Assembly: GCF_004217445.1 (NCBI RefSeq)
Contig: NZ_SHKX01000011.1
Coordinates: 151,526-215,525 of the forward strand
Direction of reading: 5' to 3'
Source: Fluviicoccus keumensis
GTDB lineage: Bacteria > Pseudomonadota > Gammaproteobacteria > Pseudomonadales > Moraxellaceae
DNA: 64,000 nt
In this document: in pieces, positions 52,618 to 60,182 of the stretch
Layout of the letters: each line of letters opens with the position of its first letter
How positions within the stretch are numbered: position 1 is the stretch's first letter
Made by a program: the position numbers and the translations under genes
The notes under the pieces: model-generated
The model's input: only the letters and a program-made list of their open reading frames with translations
The model's database searches: none
What the model was told of the DNA's origin: nothing

Positions 52618-53126
52618 TACACCTGTTTGGCGAACAAGGCACACTGATCCTTGTTGTCGTACTGGTGCTGGCGCTGTTGTTGCTGGTGCTGGGCGGCAAG
52701 AAACGGGAACTGACCATCGACGAGATGGACTGGCCCTATATTCCCCGGGAGCTGATGACGGCTCCCGAACGGATCCTGTTTGGCCGCCTGCGCCAGGCGC
52801 TGCCGGATTACCTGATTTTTACCCAGGTGCAATTGTCGCGCATGCTGGATGTGGATGTTGAAGTCGATTATCACGGCTGGATCAACCGCATCAACCGCAT
52901 GAGCGTGGACTTCGTGGTCTGCGCCCCGGACGGGGCCACCATCCTGGCCGCCATCGAACTCGACGATTCCACCCATAACCGCGCCGACCGCATCAAGGCT
53001 GATGCCAAGAAGGACCGGGCGCTCGCCGAAGCCGGTATTCGCATCATTCGCTGGCCCGTGCATGACATGCCGCAGCCCGACCGTATCCGCCGCGAATTCC
53101 TGCAGGGATTTTCCAAACGACGTTAA
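52605..53126 (+). CDS. DUF2726 domain protein with an N-terminal membrane anchor
   Basis: The 173-residue protein has a membrane helix at residues about 13-30 (LILVVVLVLALLLLVLGG) and a DUF2726 domain with SVDFVVCAPDGATILAAIELDD, then KADAKKDRALAEAGIRIIRW. The D-x(n)-ExD-K arrangement resembles restriction-endonuclease-like folds, so a nuclease-related fold is possible, but no activity is established. The start is TTG at 52605 and overlaps dedD by 13 bp, which suggests co-expression. Confidence 0.8.
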   Translation: METLIHLFGEQGTLILVVVLVLALLLLVLGGKKRELTIDEMDWPYIPRELMTAPERILFGRLRQALPDYLIFTQVQLSRMLDVDVEVDYHGWINRINRMSVDFVVCAPDGATILAAIELDDSTHNRADRIKADAKKDRALAEAGIRIIRWPVHDMPQPDRIRREFLQGFSKRR

Positions 53127-53162
53127 ACGTCCGCATCTGGCGGACGACATTCCGAGAGCAAC

Positions 53163-56100
53163 ATGATATTGACTGACTGGGTGGTTTCCTGCGCTGACGG
53201 CCTTGAACTCCTGCTGATTGAAGAACTGAAGGAACTGGGCGTCACCGACTGCACCCGCACCGCCGGGGCGATCCTGGTGAAAGGCACGCTGGAACAAGCC
53301 TACCTGATTTGCCTGTGGTCGCGACTGGCCTCGCGCGTGTTCAAGCCGCTGCTGACCGTGAACGACATTGCCCCGGAGGCCATGTACGAAGCCGCCGTCG
53401 CTTTCCCGTGGAACGAAGTCTTCGCGGTCAACAAGACCTTCGCCATCCATGCCGTCGCCAGCAAGGGCGTGGTCACCCACACCCAATACATGGCGCTGAA
53501 ACTGAAGGACGCCATCGCTGACTTTTTCCGCAACAGCACCGGCCAGCGTCCGGATGTGCGCGTGCAGGAATCCGATGCGCCGCTGCACATTTTCATCCAG
53601 GAAGGCAGCCTGACCATCAGCCTCGACATGTCCGGCGAGAGCCTGCACCGTCGCGGCTATCGCACCCAGATCGGTGAAGCGCCGCTCAAGGAAACGCTGG
53701 CGGCCGCCATCCTGCGTCAGGCCGGTTGGCCGAATGTCCGGTTTGAGGCGCTGGTGGACCCGATGTGCGGCTCCGGCACCTTCATCACCGAAGCCGCGCT
53801 GATGTTTGGCGATGTCGCGCCCGGCCTCCATCGCAATTACTATGGCTTCCTTGGCTGGCAGGGCCACGACGCCGAACTGTGGGCCTCCTTGCTGGAAGAA
53901 GCCCGCCAACGCGAAGCCGCCGCCGCGCAAAAGCCCTGGCCGCAGTTCTTCGGCTATGACGCCAGCCGCGACGCCTTGCAGGCTGCGATGAAAAACGCCC
54001 ATGCCGCCGGTATCGGTCACCGCATCGTGCTGGAAAACCGTGAACTATGGAAATTGCCTGCTGCCCCGGCCAAGCTTGGCCTGCTGGTGACCAACCCGCC
54101 TTATGGCGAGCGTATCGGTGACTCCGAAACGACATTGTGGCTCTACAAGGCCGTCGGCCGACTGGCCCGTGAGCGCCTGCCCGGCTGGCAGGCCGCCGTG
54201 CTCGCCGCCGACATCCAGCATGCCGACGCGCTCGGCTTGCAGCACCGGGATACCCAGCGCCTGCGTAACGGCGACCTGACCGTGTTTGTGCGGCATGGCG
54301 ATGTGATCCCGGTCGATGAAGAAATCGCGCATGTGTTTACGCCGCAGATTGGCGATATTCCGGAAGAGGGCGAAGCCTTCGCGAACCGGGTGCAGAAGAA
54401 CTTGGCGCATTGCCAGAAACAGGCGCAGCGGGAAGGCGTCAGCTGCTATCGCGTTTATGACGCCGACCTGCCGGATTACAACCTGGCGATTGATGTATAC
54501 GGCGACTGCCTGCATGTGCAGGAATACGCCGCGCCCAAGGAAATCGACCCTGAAAAGGCGTCGAACCGTTTCAAGCTGGCGCTGAACATCATCCGGCAGG
54601 TTTTCGGCCTGCATAAGGAAAAAGTGTTCATCAAGGTGCGCACCCAGCAGAAGGGCAGCAGCCAGTACGAGAAGCAGTCCGATCGCGGCAAGCTGCAGGA
54701 TGTGCGCGAAGGCAAGGCGCACCTGCTGGTCAACCTCACCGATTATCTCGATACCGGCCTGTTCCTCGATCATCGGCCGATGCGCCAGAAAATTGCCGCT
54801 GAAGTGCAGGGCAAGAGCTTCCTCAACCTGTTCGCCTATACCGGCAGCGTCAGCGTCCATGCCGCACTGGGCGGAGCGAAGCAAACGGTGACCGTAGACC
54901 TGTCCAACACCTATCTGGACTGGGCGCGCAAGAACTTCGCCGTCAACGGTATCAGCCCCACCAACCATCGCTTTGAAGAAGCCGATGTCATGGAGTGGCT
55001 GCATCGCTGTCGTGAAACCTTCGATGTGATCTTCATCGACCCGCCAACCTTCTCCAATTCCAAGAAGATGCGCGATGTCTTTGACGTGCAGCGTGACCAT
55101 GTGGAACTGCTGACACTGGCGATGCGCCACTTGAAGGAAGACGGCGTTTGCTATTTCTCCAACAACTTCCGTCGCTTCGAGCTGGACGAAACCGCGTTGC
55201 AGACCTACGGTTTTGAAGAGATCTCGCCGGAAACGCTGGGCTTTGACTTCCGTCGCAACGACCGGATCCATCGCTGCTGGCGTCTCAAACATACCCCGGA
55301 AAGCGTTGCGGCCATCCTCAAGCCGGACCCGGCAGGGCGCTTCAACCCCAACAATTCGGATAACCGCGGCTATGGCGATCGCCAGGACGCCGGTTATACC
55401 TCCGGCCGCGCCTTTGGCGGCTATCACGCCCAGAACCAACGAGGGGATCGGGACATGAGTAATTACGAAGACAGAAAGCCCCGGTTCCAGCGGGATGATG
55501 GCCCGCGCCGTGATGGCGAAGGCCGCCCGCCGCGTCGCTTTGCCGGCGACCGCCCTGAAGGTGCGCGTTCGCCGCGTGAGGAAAGTGGTGAATTCCGTCC
55601 GCGCAACCCGCGTCCCGAGGGTGGTTCTGACCGTCCCCGTTTCGGCGGAGGGGACCGTCCGCAACGCCCGCGTTTTGAGGGCGACCGCGACGGCAACCGC
55701 GCCCCGCGTGAAGGCGGCTTCAATCAGGATCGCCCGCGCTTTGGTGGTGAAGGCCGTCCGCAAGGCGACCGTCCCCGCAGCGGTGGCGAGTTCCGTCGTG
55801 ACGATCGTCCCCGCTTCGATCGCGGAGGCGATAGCCGTCCCCCGCGTGACGGTGGTGAAGGCCGCAGCTTCCAGCGCGACGACCGGCCGCGTCCGTACCG
55901 TCCGGAAGGCGGCGCGGACCGCCCCCGTTTTGGCGGCGAAGGCCGTGCCGAAGGTAATCGTCCTCCCCGTACCGGGGGTGGCGAATTCCGCCGTGATGAC
56001 CGTCCGCGCTTTGGCGGGGAAGGTCGGCCCGAAGGTGGTCGTCCTCCGCGCGCCCCCGGCGAATTCCGTCGTGACGATCGTCCCCGCTTCGATCGCGGCG

Positions 56101-56723
56101 GCGACAGCCGTCCGCCGCGTGACGGTGGTGAAGGCCGCAGTTTCCAGCGCGATGACCGGCCGCGTCCATATCGCCCGGAAGGCGGATCGGATCGTCCTCG
56201 CTTCGGCGACCGTGACGGCAACCGCGCCCCGCGTGAAGGCGGCTTCAATCGTGATGATCGCCCGCGTCAGGGTGGGGAAGGCCGCCCTTACGGCGACCGC
56301 CCGCAGCGTCCCGGCGGTGATTTCCGTCGTGACGACCGTCCCCGCTTCGATCGTGGCGGCGACAGCCGTCCGCCGCGTGAGGGTGGTGAAGGCCGCAGCT
56401 TCCAGCGTGACGACCGTCCCCGCGCCCCGCGTCCGGAAGGCGCGGGTGGCTTTGACCGCAACCGTTCCGGTGGTGATCGCCCGCAACGCCCGTTCCGTGA
56501 AGGCGGCGACAACCGCCCCCCGCGTTCCGGCGGTGACTTCCGCCGTGATGACCGCCCGCGCAGCGGCGGCGAGTTCCGGCCCCGCTCGGGTGGCGACGAC
56601 CGTCGTCCCGCCCGCCAGGATGGCGATCGCCCCGCGTTCCGCCGCGATGGTGACCGCCCGGCCCCGCGCCGCGAATTCTCCGATCGCCCCTTCAACCGCG
56701 ACCGCAAGCGCGACGACGAATGA
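53163..56723 (+). CDS. rlmL: Bifunctional 23S rRNA methyltransferase RlmKL with a 420-450-residue Arg/Gly-rich tail
   Basis: The 1186-residue protein is far longer than E. coli RlmKL (702). Residues about 45-155 are THUMP, followed by the RlmL methyltransferase (DPMCGSGTFITEAALM near residue 200, TNPPYGERIG near 310; m2G2445). Residues about 400-730 form RlmK (FAYTGSVSVHAALGGA near 555, IDPPTFSNSKKM near 625; m7G2069). From about residue 735 to the end the chain is low-complexity and rich in Arg, Gly, Asp and Pro, with RDDRPRFDRGGDSRPP units, unlike the standard family. An in-frame ATG at 55455 (residue 765) opens the richest part and has GAGGGG upstream. The tail is probably disordered and RNA-binding, like RGG tails of DEAD-box helicases; this is inference. 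Confidence 0.93.
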   Translation: MILTDWVVSCADGLELLLIEELKELGVTDCTRTAGAILVKGTLEQAYLICLWSRLASRVFKPLLTVNDIAPEAMYEAAVAFPWNEVFAVNKTFAIHAVASKGVVTHTQYMALKLKDAIADFFRNSTGQRPDVRVQESDAPLHIFIQEGSLTISLDMSGESLHRRGYRTQIGEAPLKETLAAAILRQAGWPNVRFEALVDPMCGSGTFITEAALMFGDVAPGLHRNYYGFLGWQGHDAELWASLLEEARQREAAAAQKPWPQFFGYDASRDALQAAMKNAHAAGIGHRIVLENRELWKLPAAPAKLGLLVTNPPYGERIGDSETTLWLYKAVGRLARERLPGWQAAVLAADIQHADALGLQHRDTQRLRNGDLTVFVRHGDVIPVDEEIAHVFTPQIGDIPEEGEAFANRVQKNLAHCQKQAQREGVSCYRVYDADLPDYNLAIDVYGDCLHVQEYAAPKEIDPEKASNRFKLALNIIRQVFGLHKEKVFIKVRTQQKGSSQYEKQSDRGKLQDVREGKAHLLVNLTDYLDTGLFLDHRPMRQKIAAEVQGKSFLNLFAYTGSVSVHAALGGAKQTVTVDLSNTYLDWARKNFAVNGISPTNHRFEEADVMEWLHRCRETFDVIFIDPPTFSNSKKMRDVFDVQRDHVELLTLAMRHLKEDGVCYFSNNFRRFELDETALQTYGFEEISPETLGFDFRRNDRIHRCWRLKHTPESVAAILKPDPAGRFNPNNSDNRGYGDRQDAGYTSGRAFGGYHAQNQRGDRDMSNYEDRKPRFQRDDGPRRDGEGRPPRRFAGDRPEGARSPREESGEFRPRNPRPEGGSDRPRFGGGDRPQRPRFEGDRDGNRAPREGGFNQDRPRFGGEGRPQGDRPRSGGEFRRDDRPRFDRGGDSRPPRDGGEGRSFQRDDRPRPYRPEGGADRPRFGGEGRAEGNRPPRTGGGEFRRDDRPRFGGEGRPEGGRPPRAPGEFRRDDRPRFDRGGDSRPPRDGGEGRSFQRDDRPRPYRPEGGSDRPRFGDRDGNRAPREGGFNRDDRPRQGGEGRPYGDRPQRPGGDFRRDDRPRFDRGGDSRPPREGGEGRSFQRDDRPRAPRPEGAGGFDRNRSGGDRPQRPFREGGDNRPPRSGGDFRRDDRPRSGGEFRPRSGGDDRRPARQDGDRPAFRRDGDRPAPRREFSDRPFNRDRKRDDE
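55800..56440 (+). repeat. Three long degenerate DNA repeats inside the rlmKL tail
   Basis: A segment of about 95-120 bp beginning gacgatcgtccccgcttcga recurs at 55800, 56073 and 56331. Each copy encodes DRPRFDRGGDSRPPR, then GGEGRSFQRDDRPR. Spacing is 273 and 258 bp, and shorter related units fill the gaps. Near-identity at the DNA level suggests recent expansion by recombination. Confidence 0.85.
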
Positions 56724-56968
56724 TCGCTAAGCTGTATGGCACCTCCGGGTGCCATCTCTGCGACGATGCCGAACGGCTGCTGGCGCAAGCCGGTGCCGCC
56801 CTCCGGCTCGACTGGACCTATATCGACATCGCCCTGAATGACGAACTGGTCGACCGCTATGGCACCCGCATCCCCGTCCTGCTGATCAACCGCCACGAAC
56901 TCAACTGGCCATTTTCCCTGCTCGACATCCACCGCGCCGCCAGCAGCGCTTCTCCAACCCAGCCCTAA
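56720..56968 (+). CDS. Glutaredoxin-like protein (DUF836 family)
   Basis: The 82-residue thioredoxin-fold protein has the redox motif CHLC in LYGTSGCHLCDDAERLL and the cis-proline segment RIPVLLI. DUF836 proteins are small glutaredoxin relatives of unknown substrate. The ATG overlaps the rlmKL stop codon (ATGA), so it is translationally coupled to it. Confidence 0.88.
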   Translation: MIAKLYGTSGCHLCDDAERLLAQAGAALRLDWTYIDIALNDELVDRYGTRIPVLLINRHELNWPFSLLDIHRAASSASPTQP

Positions 56969-57040
56969 TCATCCAGCCAGTTCCTGAAACCCCCCTAACA
57001 TCCCGAAGCCGCACATGTCTTCGTGACCACCACCCATGCC

Positions 57041-57189
57041 GTCCGCAGCCATTGTCCGAGCCACATACCGGCCAACAACGTCCCGGATATCAAAATCCTT
57101 GCAGCAGCGAACCGACCTTGCGCGAGTTATGGCGAAGGACTCGCTTTTGCCTACTTTTGGCGACGCAAAAGTAGGGCCCGCCGCAGGCG
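57041..57189 (+). repeat. Dispersed palindromic repeat, copy B (upstream of the GntR gene)
   Basis: Related to 38838-38990. The core cgcgagttatggcgaaggac... contains a perfect 10-bp stem CCTACTTTTG (57150-57159) / CAAAAGTAGG (57166-57175) followed by ggcccgccgcaggcg. It lies in the 338-bp gap between the glutaredoxin-like gene and the prp regulator, in the same orientation as copy A. Confidence 0.85.
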
Positions 57190-57215
57190 ACCCCATTACG
57201 ACTAAAGTCATCCCG

Positions 57216-57229
57216 TTTTGTCGACAAAA
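57216..57229. promoter_or_regulatory. Operator 1 of the GntR-family regulator
   Basis: TTTTGTCGACAAAA is a perfect 14-bp palindrome placed directly upstream of the -35 hexamer at 57233. Its core TTGTCGACAA is repeated at 57280-57289. GntR/FCD regulators usually bind TTGT-N-ACAA type palindromes. Confidence 0.7.
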
Positions 57230-57232
57230 AAC

Positions 57233-57260
57233 TTGCAATAATCCGTATCGAGCCTAAAAT
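57233..57260 (+). promoter_or_regulatory. Promoter of the prp regulator/operon
   Basis: TTGCAA (57233-57238), a 16-bp spacer and TAAAAT (57255-57260) form a good sigma-70 promoter. Transcription would begin near 57267. It is framed by two identical operator cores. Confidence 0.65.
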
Positions 57261-57278
57261 CCCCACCACACTCGCAAG

Positions 57279-57290
57279 ATTGTCGACAAT
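57279..57290. promoter_or_regulatory. Operator 2 of the GntR-family regulator
   Basis: ATTGTCGACAAT is a perfect 12-bp palindrome that shares TTGTCGACAA with operator 1. The centres are 62 bp apart, about six helical turns. It lies just after the predicted transcription start and 17 bp before the regulator's ATG. Confidence 0.7.
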
Positions 57291-57306
57291 CCGGACCGAA
57301 AGCCCG

Positions 57307-58017
57307 ATGAACGAACCCGCTCTGACCCAACCCGAAGAAGCCAACCTCACGCTGGCCGACCGGGTATTCGGCCAGATCCAGAACGCCATCGTCAAAGGCG
57401 AACTCCGCGCCGGTAGCAAAATCTCCGAATCCGAACTCGCCGCCCGCTACGGCGTCTCGCGCGGCCCCTTGCGTGAAGCCCTCAACCGCCTTGAATCCCG
57501 CCAGTTGCTGGTGCGCACCCCACACGTCGGCATGCGCGTCGCCTCGCTGTCGGTGGAGGAGTTGCTGGAAATCTACCGCGTCCGCGAATCACTGGAAGGC
57601 CTGGCCGCGCGCCTCGCCGCCGAGAACGCCACCCCCGAAGAAATCGCCGGACTTAAATCCCTGCTCGCCTTCCACCAGGAACAGTCCGAACTGCAGGCGG
57701 GCACCGGTTATTATCAGGAGGAGGGTGATTTCGACCTGCATTACCGCCTTATCCTCGCCAGCCACAACAAGGTGCTCAGCCAGATGCTGCTGGGCGAGCT
57801 GTACCACCGCGTCCGGCTCTACCGCTACCAGTTCTCCGGCACAGCCGGACGCCCGCACAAGGCGTTTGCCGAACATTCCCAGATCATCGCCGCCATCGAA
57901 AACCGAGATGGCGAAATGGCCGAACTGCTCATGCGCCGCCACATAGGCGCGGCCCGCAAGAACATCGAGGCCCATCACCAGTCCGCCCCCGGACACCAAC
58001 AGGTGCAATTACCATGA
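57307..58017 (+). CDS. GntR-family (FCD) regulator of the methylcitrate operon
   Basis: The 236-residue protein has a GntR winged helix (AARYGVSRGPLREALNRLESRQLLVRTPHVGMRV, residues about 45-80) and a C-terminal FCD ligand domain with EIYRVRESLEGLAARLAA and metal-type histidines in DLHYRLI and HSQIIAAI. It is the first gene of the prp cluster and overlaps prpB by ATGA, so it probably represses its own operon in the absence of propionate-derived 2-methylcitrate; this is inference. The ATG at 57307 is used; a TTG at 57280 lies inside operator 2. Confidence 0.9.
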   Translation: MNEPALTQPEEANLTLADRVFGQIQNAIVKGELRAGSKISESELAARYGVSRGPLREALNRLESRQLLVRTPHVGMRVASLSVEELLEIYRVRESLEGLAARLAAENATPEEIAGLKSLLAFHQEQSELQAGTGYYQEEGDFDLHYRLILASHNKVLSQMLLGELYHRVRLYRYQFSGTAGRPHKAFAEHSQIIAAIENRDGEMAELLMRRHIGAARKNIEAHHQSAPGHQQVQLP

Positions 58018-58901
58018 GTACACTGAACAGCGCCGGTGCGCGCTTCCGCAAAGCCTTGGCTGAAGAAAGCCCCTTGCAGGTCATCGGCGCCATCAACGCC
58101 AATCACGCCCTGCTGGCCAAGCGCGCCGGTTTCAAGGCCATTTACCTGAGCGGTGGCGGTGTCGCCGCCGGTTCGCTGGGCCTGCCCGACCTGGGCATCA
58201 ACACCCTGGATGACGTGCTGGTCGACACCCGCCGCATCACCGATGTCTGCGACCTGCCGCTGCTGGTCGACATCGACACCGGCTTCGGCCCCAGCGCCTT
58301 CAACATCGAACGCACCGTCAAGAGCCTGATCAAGGCCGGAGCCGCCGCCTGCCATATTGAAGATCAAGTTGGCGCGAAGCGTTGCGGCCACCGTCCCGGC
58401 AAGGAAATCGTCACCACCGAGGAAATGGTCGACCGCGTCAAGGCCGCCGCTGATGCCAAGACTGACCCCAACTTCTTCCTGATCGCCCGCACCGACGCCA
58501 TCCAGGTGCACGGCGTGGATGCCGCCATCGAGCGCGCTATCAAGTGCGTGGAAGCGGGCGCAGACGGTATCTTCGCCGAAGCCGCTTATGACCTCGAAAC
58601 CTACAAGCGTTTCGTTGACGCCGTGAAGGTGCCGGTGCTGGCCAACATCACCGAGTTCGGCAAGACACCGCTGTTCAGCGTCGAAGACCTGCAACCGACC
58701 GGCGTCGGCATGGTGCTGTACCCGCTCAGCGCCTTCCGTGCCATGAACAAGGCTGCCGAGCTGGTGTACCAGTCGGTGCGCGCCAATGGTCACCAGCGTG
58801 AAGTGATTGACATCATGCAGACCCGTGAAGAGCTGTATGACCGAATTGGTTACCACGAGTTTGAAGGCAAGCTGGACGCACTGTTCGCTGCCAAGAAATG
58901 A
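58014..58901 (+). CDS. prpB: Methylisocitrate lyase
   Basis: The 295-residue PEP-mutase/isocitrate-lyase superfamily enzyme has IYLSGGGVAAGSLGLPDLG, LLVDIDTGFG and the signature AKRCGHRPGK with catalytic Cys. It splits 2-methylisocitrate into pyruvate and succinate, the last step of the methylcitrate cycle. It is coupled to the GntR gene. Confidence 0.96.
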   Translation: MSTLNSAGARFRKALAEESPLQVIGAINANHALLAKRAGFKAIYLSGGGVAAGSLGLPDLGINTLDDVLVDTRRITDVCDLPLLVDIDTGFGPSAFNIERTVKSLIKAGAAACHIEDQVGAKRCGHRPGKEIVTTEEMVDRVKAAADAKTDPNFFLIARTDAIQVHGVDAAIERAIKCVEAGADGIFAEAAYDLETYKRFVDAVKVPVLANITEFGKTPLFSVEDLQPTGVGMVLYPLSAFRAMNKAAELVYQSVRANGHQREVIDIMQTREELYDRIGYHEFEGKLDALFAAKK

Positions 58902-58907
58902 TTTCTG

Positions 58908-58976
58908 TAGGTCGGGTTTCAACCCGCCAACCTCTCCGTTGCGGAGGGCGGTTGTCGGGCTCAAGCCTGACCTACC
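58908..58976. repeat. Imperfect palindromic element in the prpB-prpC gap
   Basis: A 69-bp element has outer arms gtaggtcgggtttcaacccg and its near complement cgggctcaagcctgacctac, and an inner stem CTCCG-TTG-CGGAG. The outer arms also hold the smaller palindrome cgggtttcaacccg. It fills most of the 114-bp gap between prpB and prpC and can form a long hairpin in the operon transcript. Confidence 0.85.
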
Positions 58977-59015
58977 AATGAACAAACCAACGGATAGACC
59001 CTAGGAGACTCCCTC

Positions 59016-60179
59016 ATGAGCACCGAGACCACCACCCCGAATCCCGGCTTCAAGCCCAAGAAATCCGTTGCCCTGAGCGGCACCGCCGCCGGCAACACCG
59101 CCCTCTGCACCGTCGGCCGCACCGGCAACGATCTGGCCTATCGAGGCTATGACATCCTCGATGTCGCCACCACCTGCGAATTTGAAGAAATCGCCCACCT
59201 GCTGGTCCATGGCAAGCTGCCGAACGTGGCCGAACTGGCCGGCTACAAGGCCAAGCTGAAGGCGCTGCGCGGCCTGCCCATTGCCGTCAAGGTGGCGCTG
59301 GAACAACTGCCGCCGTCCTCGCACCCGATGGATGTGATGCGTACCGGCGTTTCCGTGCTGGGCTGCGTCAAGCCGGAGAAGGAAGACCACAACCATCCCG
59401 GCGCGCGTGACATTGCCGACAAGCTGATGGCCTGCCTGGGCTCGATGCTGCTGTACTGGTACCACTTCGCCTACAATGGCAAGCGCATCGACGTTGAAAC
59501 CGATGACGACTCCATCGGCGGTCACTTCCTGCACCTGTTGCACGGCCAGAAGCCGCGCGACACCTGGGTCCGCGCCATGCACACCTCGCTGATCCTGTAC
59601 GCCGAGCACGAGTTCAATGCTTCCACCTTCACTTCGCGTGTGGTGGCAGGTACCGGTTCCGACATGTACTCGGCCATTTGCGGCGGCATCGGCGCGCTGC
59701 GCGGTCCGAAGCACGGCGGCGCCAACGAAGTGGCGTTTGAAATCCAGAAGCGCTACGACAATCCGGACGAGGCCGAAGCCGACATCCGCGCCCGCGTCGA
59801 GAAGAAGGAAGTGATCATCGGCTTCGGCCACCCGGTCTACACCGTCAGCGACCCGCGTAACGTCGTGATCAAGAAGGTGGCGGAAGACCTGAGCGCCGAG
59901 CAGTCGAACATGAAGATGTACAACATCGCCGAGCGCCTGGAGTCGGTGATGTGGGAAATCAAGAAGATGTTCCCGAACCTCGACTGGTTCAGCGCCGTCA
60001 GCTACCACATGATGGGCGTCCCCACCGACATGTTCACCCCGCTGTTCGTGATCGCACGCACCGCTGGCTGGAGCGCGCACGTGATTGAACAGCGTATCGA
60101 CGGCAAGATCATCCGCCCGAGCGCCAACTACACGGGTCCGGAAGATCAGGTGTTTGTGCCGTTGAAGGACCGGAAGTAA
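59016..60179 (+). CDS. prpC: 2-methylcitrate synthase
   Basis: The 387-residue citrate-synthase-family enzyme has the signature GFGHPVYTVSDPRN, the histidine region GPKHGGANEVAFEI and EFNASTFTSRVVAGTGSDMYSA. It condenses propionyl-CoA with oxaloacetate. CTAGGAGACTCC lies before the ATG. The short length and position in the prp operon favour PrpC over GltA. Confidence 0.96.
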   Translation: MSTETTTPNPGFKPKKSVALSGTAAGNTALCTVGRTGNDLAYRGYDILDVATTCEFEEIAHLLVHGKLPNVAELAGYKAKLKALRGLPIAVKVALEQLPPSSHPMDVMRTGVSVLGCVKPEKEDHNHPGARDIADKLMACLGSMLLYWYHFAYNGKRIDVETDDDSIGGHFLHLLHGQKPRDTWVRAMHTSLILYAEHEFNASTFTSRVVAGTGSDMYSAICGGIGALRGPKHGGANEVAFEIQKRYDNPDEAEADIRARVEKKEVIIGFGHPVYTVSDPRNVVIKKVAEDLSAEQSNMKMYNIAERLESVMWEIKKMFPNLDWFSAVSYHMMGVPTDMFTPLFVIARTAGWSAHVIEQRIDGKIIRPSANYTGPEDQVFVPLKDRK

Positions 60180-60182
60180 GCC

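Noticed and set aside
55495..56730. Plus-strand alternative frame across the rlmKL tail
   Set aside because: It is an Ala/Val/Arg low-complexity frame produced by the repetitive GC-rich DNA; the rlmKL frame continues a recognised protein and is coupled to the next gene by ATGA.
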